This document shows, in pieces, positions 1 to 8,242 of a stretch of DNA of 57,094 nucleotides. Every line of letters starts with the position of its first letter. Within the stretch, counting starts at the first letter, position 1. The translations under genes and the position numbers were made by a program. The notes under the pieces are model-generated. The model saw only the letters and a program-made list of their open reading frames with translations. It had not been told where the DNA came from and searched no databases. This stretch comes from Bacteroidales bacterium (GTDB taxonomy: Bacteria; Bacteroidota; Bacteroidia; Bacteroidales; Lentimicrobiaceae), in the NCBI GenBank assembly GCA_022837485.1, contig JALHHH010000008.1:48855-105948 (forward strand), given 5' to 3'.

Positions 1-3000
1 CGCACATACCGGAAGGATACGAAAATGCCTTTACGTTATAGGCCGTGCCCGATCCGCCGGAGGCCGAAGGGAAGATGATATCGTCGATAAAGGCTGCATC
101 GCTTCCGCCGGTGGCACTTCCGTCCTTACTGTAGGTCCACTTAAAGGTATGCGTACCTGTGGTAACAGGATAGGTAACGGTACCGAATGACTCGTTTCCT
201 GACCAGGCTCCTTTTTCCGTATTGTCGATGTAGAATTTCAGAAAATCATAACCGCTTTCGCTGGAAACCCTTTTCGCAAAGGATATATTATCGTTAACGT
301 TTACATCCATGGTTATCTGAAGGGTGGTGGATGCGTTGTGTCCGATAACGCCCGAACGGGCAGCATACGAGCCGCTGTTGACGGAGCTGGTGGTTATGGT
401 CCAGGGAGCCGGGCTGTTGTTGACCCATGGGAACATGGAGAAATCGCCCGTTTCAAAACCTTCAACGATCAGACCAATTTTAGGGGAGTATACACGGCTC
501 GAGTTATACAATCCCGAGCTGTTGGCGTAATAAAACTCAACGATGCTGCCAATGGGAGCCTCGGGGTTTACATAAACGCGGTAAACGGCATTTTGGGCAA
601 ATCCCTGCTCAATGTCGCCGATTTCGTATGGTATCTGGTTAACGGTGATCCATTCGCTTTCGGTAAACAGGTGAGCAACTGCCTCAGGGGCAGGGCAATG
701 TCCGCTGTTGCTGACCGGGAAAGAGATGACGACATCCTCGCCCGGGTCGAGACGGCGGTTGCCGTTTCCGGTGCCCTGCAAAAAGTCGTCGATGATCATA
801 TCGCCCGAAGAAAGCAGGGGTGCATTCAGTTTCAGGGTAAACGTTGAATTCCAGGTTTCATTGCCGTCGGTAATATTCAGCTCAAAAACGGCGGGATGCT
901 GGTCGGGCAGCCACTCACTGGCAGTAACCTCAAACACATACTCCTGTGCACTGATCTCTCCCGGCTCAATATCGGGCCAGGTGGTGGTGCTCTGTTTAAT
1001 CTCAACGTAAGGACTGGAGCTTGTAAGCGTAAGGTTCAGATTTTGAGCCGGAGAGTTACCGACGTTCTTGAGAGACATATTAAAACCGAACGATTCGCCG
1101 TAATCGGGCAACTGGTTGTTATTTCCTTTGATATCGTTGACGATCTGTGTCTGAAGCAGTACATACGGGCCTTCGGGGGATGCAACAACAACCGTTCCCA
1201 TATACGGCTGCCTGTTTTGTGCCGTAACCACAACATCTGCATTCCCGGGAACGGTTATGGGATTGAGGGCAACTTCAGCAATTCCTTCTTCATCGGCCAG
1301 GGCACTCCCGTAAAGCACCCCGTCTTTTGATATTGCCACATAGGCGTACGGTTCTGCATTAACCGTAAAGGAGGCGGATTGCAGCGGCATCAGGGCTTCA
1401 TACGTAACCGTCATGGGAGCCGGTATGCCAAAATACACCATCAGCGAGGGGTCGCCCATCAGGCAGTAGATTTGCCAGTAATAGGTAATTTTTGACGAAC
1501 CCGATTCGGTAACTGCCAGGTTTCCGGCAACAAACATCTGCGACATAGTGGTAAACCATTCCTCGAAAGCCTCACCATGGTCGTGAAACGCCCGGTCGTA
1601 ACTTCCCGGACCGGTTTGCTCATAGGTGGGATATAAGGTAACCTGGCCAAGGCCGACTCCAAAATAATAATCTTCATCCCAGTAGGTACTGTTTGAAGCG
1701 CCGATGTACCCTATGGCACCCTTATCCTGAGCCCTGAGCAATTCTTCACCAAAACTGTTGGTATTGTATGTGCTTGTCAGACAGCAGTTACCCACAAGCA
1801 GGGGGTATTTGCCGTAGTTTTGCAGGCCGGGAATATCTGAAATTTCAAAAGCCGGGTCTGACCAGCCGCTGGAACTTCCGTGAGCGGTGTAGTTTCCGTA
1901 GGCAACGCCGTCGCTAACGTTTTGTATGATGGCAGATGCCGAACTTCCCGATGCAGGGTAAAGGTAAGTGTTGCTGTAAATGCCGTGGGCTTCGTTGAAA
2001 TACGTTGTGGTTCCGTAGTTGATCTGCCCGTTCCCGTGGGTGGCGGCAAAATTACCGTCAACACCCGAAACCATAACGACTTCACCAAGAAAGGACGGAT
2101 CGGGGAAAAGATACTGCTCATACATCAGCGTCTTGTCTATCTGTGGTTGAAGCTGTGCAACCGAAGTGGCGGAAAATCTTCCGTAGTAAACTTCGGGAAG
2201 TACATCACCGGTATATTCGCAGTAGTAAAGGTCGGTTACATGACCGCTCTGGCTGTACGCCGGAATTTGAGCAACATCGCCCACAAAAAGAACAAAACTG
2301 GGCGAGGGATCTTCCGGGGTGCCGGCATTGTATATGCCCTGAAGGTAATTTTTTATGGAAGCGGTTGTAGTTCCTACGTCCGGGTTATTTGTGTAAGCTT
2401 CAATGATTGTGAAACCTTTGCGCATTTTCCACTGGATGTAAGGCTGAAGGGCATCCTGAAACATGGGGTCGGAAACGATAACCATCTTCACCGGATAACG
2501 GGTAAGATTGCCCCTTTGCGACGATCCGGTATTCAGGTTGTTCAGGAAGCCGAACCCCTTGAAAAACGGCGATCGCGTTTTGTCGGCCAGCAGGGTGGTG
2601 GCAGTGTAGTCGCCCCCCCGGAACCGGACATCGATAACCATGTTTTCGTAAACCCGGATGGTGCCGGCAGCCGGATTGTATTCCACCGGATATATTTCCA
2701 GACGGGCAATCCCTGTGCTGCGCATGGTGCCTATGATCTCAATGCGTGCCGGAGTGCTGCGCAGATATCCTGCCGATTGGTAAATTTTGCGATCTATTAC
2801 AAACGGCAGGGTGCCGGATTGACTTTTGGCAACACCGGGCTGAGTGGGCATAAGGGCATTTGAGATGCCAAAATCGGCCAGCCTGTATTCTTTAACATCG
2901 TAGGATACAACGGTTACTTCGGGAACCGCATTCGCCGGTATTTCTATCAATTTCCTCATTACCGGCAGTTTAGGCATACCCTCCTCCCAGGTAAAAGTGT

Positions 3001-3229
3001 AACCGGGAGCTGAAATTTCGGTAAACAATCCCTCAGAAGTGTTTACATCAAAATAGTCAAAAGTGGAAAAGACGTTTCTTGCCCTGATTCCACTGAAGTT
3101 GTCCTCCTCCAGAGTAATGCCGTTTGCATGCGTAGCGTTCAGCACTACCTGAGCTGTAGCCTGTAAGCCGGTAATGGTAAAGAATACCGTTATACAGACG
3201 ACGGTTAGTCGAAGTAATCCTTTTTTCAT
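1..3229 (-). CDS. Gingipain-family (C25) secreted cysteine peptidase, 3' end cut by window
   Basis: The frame is open for 1076 codons from the ATG at 3227-3229 to the window edge, so the C-terminus is missing. Residues 1-28 look like a signal peptide (MKKGLLRL start, ending near TAQ). A propeptide-like region is followed from about residue 240 by a C25 peptidase domain. The likely catalytic pair is His450 in YTAHGSSSGW and Cys483 (or Cys482) in VGNCCLTS; the 32-33 residue spacing matches that of gingipain R. After the peptidase come Ig-like segments and, near the edge, a MAM-like/choice-of-anchor-J segment ending IDDIIFP. The family acts outside the cell and is usually exported by type IX secretion, but the expected sorting domain would lie beyond position 1. 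It could also be a non-gingipain C25 member such as a PorU relative, although the Ig-like tail argues for cargo. Confidence 0.9.
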   Translation of the reverse strand, partial: MKKGLLRLTVVCITVFFTITGLQATAQVVLNATHANGITLEEDNFSGIRARNVFSTFDYFDVNTSEGLFTEISAPGYTFTWEEGMPKLPVMRKLIEIPANAVPEVTVVSYDVKEYRLADFGISNALMPTQPGVAKSQSGTLPFVIDRKIYQSAGYLRSTPARIEIIGTMRSTGIARLEIYPVEYNPAAGTIRVYENMVIDVRFRGGDYTATTLLADKTRSPFFKGFGFLNNLNTGSSQRGNLTRYPVKMVIVSDPMFQDALQPYIQWKMRKGFTIIEAYTNNPDVGTTTASIKNYLQGIYNAGTPEDPSPSFVLFVGDVAQIPAYSQSGHVTDLYYCEYTGDVLPEVYYGRFSATSVAQLQPQIDKTLMYEQYLFPDPSFLGEVVMVSGVDGNFAATHGNGQINYGTTTYFNEAHGIYSNTYLYPASGSSASAIIQNVSDGVAYGNYTAHGSSSGWSDPAFEISDIPGLQNYGKYPLLVGNCCLTSTYNTNSFGEELLRAQDKGAIGYIGASNSTYWDEDYYFGVGLGQVTLYPTYEQTGPGSYDRAFHDHGEAFEEWFTTMSQMFVAGNLAVTESGSSKITYYWQIYCLMGDPSLMVYFGIPAPMTVTYEALMPLQSASFTVNAEPYAYVAISKDGVLYGSALADEEGIAEVALNPITVPGNADVVVTAQNRQPYMGTVVVASPEGPYVLLQTQIVNDIKGNNNQLPDYGESFGFNMSLKNVGNSPAQNLNLTLTSSSPYVEIKQSTTTWPDIEPGEISAQEYVFEVTASEWLPDQHPAVFELNITDGNETWNSTFTLKLNAPLLSSGDMIIDDFLQGTGNGNRRLDPGEDVVISFPVSNSGHCPAPEAVAHLFTESEWITVNQIPYEIGDIEQGFAQNAVYRVYVNPEAPIGSIVEFYYANSSGLYNSSRVYSPKIGLIVEGFETGDFSMFPWVNNSPAPWTITTSSVNSGSYAARSGVIGHNASTTLQITMDVNVNDNISFAKRVSSESGYDFLKFYIDNTEKGAWSGNESFGTVTYPVTTGTHTFKWTYSKDGSATGGSDAAFIDDIIFPSASGGSGTAYNVKAFSYPSGMC

Positions 3230-3273
3230 GAAAGTGTGTGTTGTTTGAAATGATCCCGCATAGGTTAATCTCG

Positions 3274-3281
3274 CAAAGCTA
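3274..3281 (-). promoter_or_regulatory. -7 promoter element TAGCTTTG upstream of the C25 peptidase
   Basis: Reads TAGCTTTG on the minus strand, matching the Bacteroidota -7 consensus TAnnTTTG. It lies 44 bases upstream of the C25 start codon. No good -33 TTTG was seen at the usual spacing. Confidence 0.5.
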
Positions 3282-3420
3282 TATATAAATCCACAGAAAC
3301 GAACTTTTTAACAATAAAAAATAAGTACGCTAAGGCTCTGAGGAATAAATATTTAAATTCCTGCATTTGTTTTTGGCCTTTACTCGGCCGTATTCGGAAA
3401 AGTAAATTATTAACAATCAG

Positions 3421-4662
3421 TTACCTGAAATGCAGGGCAGTGGTTATAGAGCGGACCTTGGTAACGTAGTGCACGGGGAACCAGGCAGCAATAAATCCGA
3501 TAGCAGAAACAACGATAAAGACGTAGAGGAAATCGTTCCATTGCATAACAACGGGATAGGCATCGATAAGGAACGATCCCCCTTCAGCGTTGATTTTGAT
3601 GAGTCCGAATTTTTGCTGAGCCAGTCCGGCCAGGGCTCCTGCAAGCATTCCTGCCAGTGCCCCCCCGAATGAAACCAGCATTCCTTCAGCCATAAATATT
3701 TTCCGGATCAGGCGATCGCTGGCACCAAGGCTGTGCAGAATGGCGATATCCCGGCGTTTATCGAGAATAAGCATAGACAGGGAGCCGATTACATTAAAGG
3801 TTGCAATAAAAAGGATAAAGCTAAGAATCAGGAATATGGCCCATTTTTCGGAACGCATGATGCGGTAGAGTGTTTCCTGCTGTTCAAATCGGTTTTGAAC
3901 AAGAAATTCTTCACCGGCAACCTGCTTTATCTGCTGCTGAATTTTGCGCATGTCGGCACCTTCCTGCAGTGCGATTTCCACGGCCGACAGCTCATTGGAG
4001 TATTCCAGGAGCTCTCCGGCAAAACGGAGCGGAACCAGCATGTATTTGCTGTCGAAATCCTGTTGTACAGAGAAAATGCCCGAAGGGCGGATATCGAGCC
4101 GTCTGAAAGCCTGTTCGGGATTCAATCCCGGGGTTCCGCTGCGTCGGGGTGCGTATACTTCGATCTCACGCTGGAAGTTATCCAGGTTTATACCAAGATA
4201 ATAGGCAACTCCCTGCCCCGGAACGGCCAGGGGTATTCCCCTGAATTCCAGCATCAGGCTCCCCTCCGACATCATCCCGTTTAGTCCCGACCATGTTTGA
4301 TAGTTGGTATCAACGCCTTTGATTGTGGAGAGGTACTGATTGCTGCCGTAACGCAGCAGCACTTTTTCTTCTATTATTCCTGTTTGTGCCGCGACTCCCT
4401 GAATAGCCGCCACCCTGCTCCACGGATATGCTGTTGAATCCAGGGTTTTCCCTGTGACAGGCACCACCCTGATTTCCGGATCGAAGGTGTTGAACAGCGA
4501 AACAACAAGGCTTTCGAAACCGTTAAAAACCGAAAGAACCACGATAAGTGCCATTGTACCGATGGTGACACCGGCAACCGAAACCCCTGAAATGATGTTG
4601 ATGACGTTGTGAGACTTTTTCGATTTCAGGTATCTCCAGGCGATAAACAATGGCAGTTTCAT
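3421..4662 (-). CDS. LolC/LolE-type ABC transporter permease
   Basis: This 413-residue inner-membrane protein begins MKLPLFIAWRYL and has the layout of lipoprotein-releasing permeases. One TM helix lies near residues 20-50 (NIISGVSVAGVTIG then ALIVVLSVFNGFE), followed by a large periplasmic domain to about residue 270. Three helices lie in the last 140 residues, with the FtsX-like segment LDKRRDIAILHSLGAS between the first two. The family works with a LolD ATPase to extract lipoproteins from the inner membrane, but no LolD gene lies nearby. The gene is 25 bp downstream of rbfA on the same strand, so the two are probably co-transcribed. Other MacB/FtsX-type permeases are possible, but the lone N-terminal helix plus WRYLKSKK start fits LolC/E best. 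Confidence 0.9.
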   Translation of the reverse strand: MKLPLFIAWRYLKSKKSHNVINIISGVSVAGVTIGTMALIVVLSVFNGFESLVVSLFNTFDPEIRVVPVTGKTLDSTAYPWSRVAAIQGVAAQTGIIEEKVLLRYGSNQYLSTIKGVDTNYQTWSGLNGMMSEGSLMLEFRGIPLAVPGQGVAYYLGINLDNFQREIEVYAPRRSGTPGLNPEQAFRRLDIRPSGIFSVQQDFDSKYMLVPLRFAGELLEYSNELSAVEIALQEGADMRKIQQQIKQVAGEEFLVQNRFEQQETLYRIMRSEKWAIFLILSFILFIATFNVIGSLSMLILDKRRDIAILHSLGASDRLIRKIFMAEGMLVSFGGALAGMLAGALAGLAQQKFGLIKINAEGGSFLIDAYPVVMQWNDFLYVFIVVSAIGFIAAWFPVHYVTKVRSITTALHFR

Positions 4663-4687
4663 TGCACAGCAGTTTTTTAATGTGCAA

Positions 4688-5026
4688 TCAGGATTTCAGC
4701 AGATTTTCGATGTTTTCGATGTAATCCAGCGAATCGTCAATGTAAAAGGCAAGTTCGGGAATAATCCGCATCTGCTTGCCAACCCGGAGGGCCAGCTGAT
4801 GGCGAATCTCTTTTTTATGCGAATTTATCTTTGAGAAGATTTCGTCGCGGTTGCCGGCTCCGAATAAACTCAGGAAAACCTTAGCCAGGGATAAATCGGG
4901 CGTGACGTTCACTTTGGTAACGGTAATCAGAAATCCCGGGAAGTTGTCACGGGCCAGCAGGCGGAAAATTTCTCCCAGCTCTTTCTGTATCAGTCGCGAA
5001 ATCTTCTGTTGTCTTGTACTTTCCAT
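4688..5026 (-). CDS. rbfA: Ribosome-binding factor A
   Basis: This 112-residue protein begins MESTRQQKISRLIQKEL, the usual RbfA N-terminus, and continues with VTKVNVTPDLSLAKVFLSLF and ending in a FYIDDSLDYIENIENLL helix. RbfA binds the small ribosomal subunit and helps 16S rRNA 5'-end maturation and cold growth. The frame is open upstream to 5080, but the ATG at 5026 gives the family-typical start and length. A -7 element lies only four bases before this ATG, which suggests a leaderless or nearly leaderless message. It is transcribed with the LolC/E-type permease and away from the MsbA-type gene. Confidence 0.95.
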   Translation of the reverse strand: MESTRQQKISRLIQKELGEIFRLLARDNFPGFLITVTKVNVTPDLSLAKVFLSLFGAGNRDEIFSKINSHKKEIRHQLALRVGKQMRIIPELAFYIDDSLDYIENIENLLKS

Positions 5027-5030
5027 GGTG

Positions 5031-5038
5031 CAAAGATA
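5031..5038 (-). promoter_or_regulatory. -7 element TATCTTTG directly before rbfA
   Basis: Reads TATCTTTG on the minus strand, a perfect match to TAnnTTTG, and is separated from the rbfA ATG by only four bases (CACC). This supports the 5026 start and predicts an extremely short 5' leader. Confidence 0.6.
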
Positions 5039-5115
5039 GATAATAAAAAAGAGTCCGCCTGCGTTTATCCTCAGGAGCAAAACGAATCATTTTACCAACA
5101 AATCCCTTTTACCCA

Positions 5116-5123
5116 TATCTTTG
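5116..5123 (+). promoter_or_regulatory. -7 element TATCTTTG before the MsbA-type gene
   Basis: TATCTTTG lies 31 bases upstream of the ATG at 5155, matching the Bacteroidota -7 consensus. Together with 5031-5038 it makes the rbfA/MsbA intergenic region a compact divergent promoter pair. Confidence 0.55.
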
Positions 5124-5154
5124 CTCCGCTGCTTCCACAGCAGCAGGCTTCTTT

Positions 5155-6975
5155 ATGAAAAATCTCCTTAAAGTGCTGCGTTACGCGATTCCCTACTGGG
5201 GGTTCGCCCTGCTGAACATCCTGTTCAACATCCTGAGTGTGATCTTCTCGCTGGTGTCGTTTGCCGCAGTGGTTCCGGTACTGAATATTCTGTTCAAACT
5301 GGATAAACCAATGGAAGTACGACCCGACTTTGAATGGAATGTAAATGCCGTCAAGGACTATTTCTATTTTGAGATAGGTCAGCTTATCGCACGCTTCGAC
5401 GAACTTACCGTGCTGGCATTTATTTGTGCCACACTGGTTGCTGTGTACCTTCTTAAAAATCTGTTCCGCTACCTGGCAATGTTCTATATTGCCGAGGTTC
5501 GCAACGGTGTGGTTAAAGATATCCGGAACGCACTCTATCATAAAGTCCTGATACTTCCGCTTTCCTTTTATTCCGAAAAGAAAAAAGGCGATATCATTTC
5601 ACGGATGACCACCGACGTGCAGGAAGTGGAATGGTCGGTTATGAGTTCGCTGGAAATGATGTTCCGTGATCCGGTATACATTATTTCTTACCTGATAACC
5701 CTGTTTGTCCTCGATTATGAGCTTACGCTGATGGTGCTGGTGCTGCTTCCGGTCACCGGACTAATCATTGGGCAAATCGGAAAAAGCCTGAAACGGACTT
5801 CTGCCAAAGGACAGATCAAGATGGGGGAATTGCTTTCAACCATAGAGGAAACCATTAGCGGACTGCGCAACATTAAAGCATTTAATGCCATCGACTGGGC
5901 TAACCGTAATTTCAATGAGACCAACCACAGGTATAACAGGCTTATGGTCAGGCTATACAGGAAACGCGACCTGGCTTCACCACTGAGCGAATTTCTGGGT
6001 ATTGCCGTTTCCGTTTTCGTTATCTGGTACGGAGGCAAGATTATCCTGAATCCCGATTCCACCATGGATGCTGCCATGTTTATCATGTATATCATGGTTT
6101 TTTCACAGATCATCAATCCTGTAAAAGCCCTGTCAACGGCCGTTTATAACATTCAGAAAGGTGCCGCTTCGGTTGAACGCATCGAACATGTGCTGTCGGC
6201 CGAAGAGCTTATTATTGAAAAACCCGGTGCCCTTCCCGTTAAGGAGTTTCGCGATAAAATCGAATACAGGGGCGTTTGGTTCCGCTATCAGCAGGAAGAT
6301 GTGCTGAAAGACATCAACCTGGTTATTCCGAGAGGGAAGTCCATCGCACTGGTGGGGGCTTCGGGCTCGGGAAAGTCGACCATGGCCGATCTGCTGCCTC
6401 GCTTCTACGATACCACACAGGGAGATATCCTGATCGACGGAATTCCCATCCGCGACTGCATCATCAGCGATGTGAGGGCTCTGATGGGCATCGTTTCGCA
6501 GGAAACCGTACTGTTTAATGCTTCGGTTTTCGATAATATCGCTTTCGGCCTGCAAGGGGTTACCGAAGAACAGGTAATGGAAGCCGCAATGGTGGCCAAT
6601 GCCCACGAGTTTATCATGCAGATGCCCGAAGGATACCAAACCAATATCGGCGACCGAGGCGTAAAAATGTCGGGCGGTCAGCGGCAGCGTATCAGTATCG
6701 CACGGGCCGTTCTGCGAAACCCGCCCATCATGATTCTCGACGAGGCTACCTCAGCCCTGGATACGGAATCGGAACGCCTGGTTCAGGAGGCGCTTACCAA
6801 GCTGATGCAAAACCGTACTTCTCTGGTGATCGCGCACCGCTTGTCAACCGTTCAGCATGCCGATGAGATTATCGTGCTGCAACGCGGCGAAATCGTGGAA
6901 CGGGGATCCCACAGCGAACTTATGGCCCTCCGGGGCGTATACAAACGTCTGCACGATATGCAGGCCCTGGCTTAA
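5155..6975 (+). CDS. MsbA-type ABC exporter (fused permease and ATPase)
   Basis: This 606-residue half-transporter has an N-terminal six-helix ABC membrane domain (about residues 1-330) and a C-terminal ATPase. Walker A is G401-ASGSGKST (Lys407), the signature is SGGQRQR at 506-512, Walker B is IMILDEA with Glu530, and the H-loop histidine is His561. The layout and length match MsbA-like exporters, which flip lipid A core or other amphipathic lipids across the inner membrane as homodimers. No accessory protein or type I secretion partner lies beside it. A multidrug exporter of the same family cannot be excluded. All catalytic motifs are intact. Confidence 0.92.
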   Translation: MKNLLKVLRYAIPYWGFALLNILFNILSVIFSLVSFAAVVPVLNILFKLDKPMEVRPDFEWNVNAVKDYFYFEIGQLIARFDELTVLAFICATLVAVYLLKNLFRYLAMFYIAEVRNGVVKDIRNALYHKVLILPLSFYSEKKKGDIISRMTTDVQEVEWSVMSSLEMMFRDPVYIISYLITLFVLDYELTLMVLVLLPVTGLIIGQIGKSLKRTSAKGQIKMGELLSTIEETISGLRNIKAFNAIDWANRNFNETNHRYNRLMVRLYRKRDLASPLSEFLGIAVSVFVIWYGGKIILNPDSTMDAAMFIMYIMVFSQIINPVKALSTAVYNIQKGAASVERIEHVLSAEELIIEKPGALPVKEFRDKIEYRGVWFRYQQEDVLKDINLVIPRGKSIALVGASGSGKSTMADLLPRFYDTTQGDILIDGIPIRDCIISDVRALMGIVSQETVLFNASVFDNIAFGLQGVTEEQVMEAAMVANAHEFIMQMPEGYQTNIGDRGVKMSGGQRQRISIARAVLRNPPIMILDEATSALDTESERLVQEALTKLMQNRTSLVIAHRLSTVQHADEIIVLQRGEIVERGSHSELMALRGVYKRLHDMQALA

Positions 6976-7002
6976 TCTTTTTATTCCTTAGCTGCCATTC
7001 CC

Positions 7003-7020
7003 TACCGGAATACTCCGGTA
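7003..7020 (+). terminator. Small stem-loop after the MsbA-type gene
   Basis: TACCGGA and TCCGGTA form a 7-bp perfect stem around a 4-base loop, 27 bases after the stop codon. No T-run follows, so this is only a weak terminator candidate. Confidence 0.35.
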
Positions 7021-7164
7021 TTGCCACTGCGTGCGGTTACTGCCCTCCCTTTCAGCCTCAACCTTACGATCCATTTACTGCTGAGCCGTTTGGAAAACAG
7101 AAGATCAGTCTATTTTCATATTAATTTTTTTAAAATTTATCTGGCATTCTCCGGACCGGGAAAC

Positions 7165-7172
7165 TAACTTTG
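7165..7172 (+). promoter_or_regulatory. -7 element TAACTTTG before the ferredoxin-nitroreductase
   Basis: TAACTTTG matches TAnnTTTG and ends 17 bases before the ATG at 7190, predicting a leader of roughly ten bases. The stretch from 6976 holds only the small hairpin and AT-rich sequence otherwise. Confidence 0.55.
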
Positions 7173-7189
7173 CCTGAAAAGACAAGCTC

Positions 7190-8098
7190 ATGTCAGTGAT
7201 TACAAGCCGGACAGGCACCGAAAATGGAAGGATAACCATCAATTATGAAAAGTGCAACGCCTGCGGACTCTGTGTAATGGTCTGCAAGGATTTCTCGCTG
7301 ATTATGGAAGATGGTCGTTTAAAAGTAAGCGACCGGCCGCTCTTTGGCTGCCTGGGCTGCGGGCAGTGCGTGGCGGTGTGCCCGCACGATGCCATTATGG
7401 TGGAGGGGAGGACTCTTTCGTCTGCGGATTTTGAGGTGCTCAAAAGCGATAATCTTCCGGATTATGCCTCGCTTTACCAGTTGTTGCTGAATCGCAGGAG
7501 CATACGGGATTTTAAAGACAAACCCGTGCCCCGGGAACTTACCGAAAAAATTCTGGCTATGGCAGTAACCGCACCCATGGGACTTCCGCCTTCCGATGTG
7601 GGAGTTATGGTTCTTGAAGGAAAAGAAAAGGTCCGGCAGTTTTCGTTCGACTTCATCGATATGCTGAAAAAGGCGCGGTGGATGGCGTCGCCTGCGGCCC
7701 TGAAACTGATGCGTCCGTTTATCGGGAAGGAAAACTACCTGATGTTTAAGACGTTCGTTACACCCATGGTCAACTTTTTTGCTGAAACCAGGGAGAAGGA
7801 AGAAAACTATCTCCTGTACGATGCTCCCCTGGCCATCGTATTTTACGGCAACCTGAGCGATCCTGCCGATCCTTACATCGCTGCTACATATGCCACCCTG
7901 GCAGCCGAATCCCTGGGGCTGGGTGCCTGTATGATCGGGAGTATTGGTCCCTTTCTGAAAAACATGGGTTCTGACTTCAAAAAGAAATACCACCTGCCGC
8001 CCCGGATGCGCGACTCCATAACCGTGGTTATTGGTTACCCCCGGATTAAGTATCGTAAAACCATCGGGCGGAGCTTTGAACGGGTGTATTATGCCTGA
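7190..8098 (+). CDS. Nitroreductase-family protein with N-terminal 2x[4Fe-4S] ferredoxin domain
   Basis: This is a 302-residue fusion. Residues 17-70 form a bacterial ferredoxin with two Cys clusters: Cys22, 25, 28, 32 (CNACGLCVMVC) and Cys54, 57, 60, 64 (CLGCGQCVAVC). From about residue 92 (LLNRRSIRDFKDK) it continues as a nitroreductase/FMN oxidoreductase with the RRSIR phosphate-binding motif and ending near a GYPRIKY segment. The architecture implies electrons passing from ferredoxin-type clusters to flavin in the cytoplasm; the substrate is unknown. It is flanked by its own promoter and a hairpin at 8175-8209, so it is probably monocistronic. Such fusions are common in anaerobes, which fits the inferred host. 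Confidence 0.93.
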   Translation: MSVITSRTGTENGRITINYEKCNACGLCVMVCKDFSLIMEDGRLKVSDRPLFGCLGCGQCVAVCPHDAIMVEGRTLSSADFEVLKSDNLPDYASLYQLLLNRRSIRDFKDKPVPRELTEKILAMAVTAPMGLPPSDVGVMVLEGKEKVRQFSFDFIDMLKKARWMASPAALKLMRPFIGKENYLMFKTFVTPMVNFFAETREKEENYLLYDAPLAIVFYGNLSDPADPYIAATYATLAAESLGLGACMIGSIGPFLKNMGSDFKKKYHLPPRMRDSITVVIGYPRIKYRKTIGRSFERVYYA

Positions 8099-8174
8099 GA
8101 TACCAGTGGTTTCTCAAAGGTATACCGGTTGGCAGTTTCATTTTGTAGTTATAAATGTCCCCCGGATTATGTTA

Positions 8175-8209
8175 CCCGAAATTACAGGTACGTATGCTTA
8201 AATTTCGGG
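8175..8209. terminator. 9-bp hairpin between convergent genes
   Basis: CCCGAAATT (8175-8183) pairs perfectly with AATTTCGGG (8201-8209) around a 17-base loop. It sits between the ends of the nitroreductase gene and the convergent unknown gene. There is no long T-run, so termination is an inference from position. Confidence 0.5.
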
Positions 8210-8242
8210 AATTCGTGTGGGTACTTACGGAAGCAGGCCGGA

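Noticed and set aside
1880..2863. Long plus-strand open frame of 327 codons
   Set aside because: It is antisense to the C25 peptidase, has no family features, and the minus-strand frame has a signal peptide and catalytic motifs.
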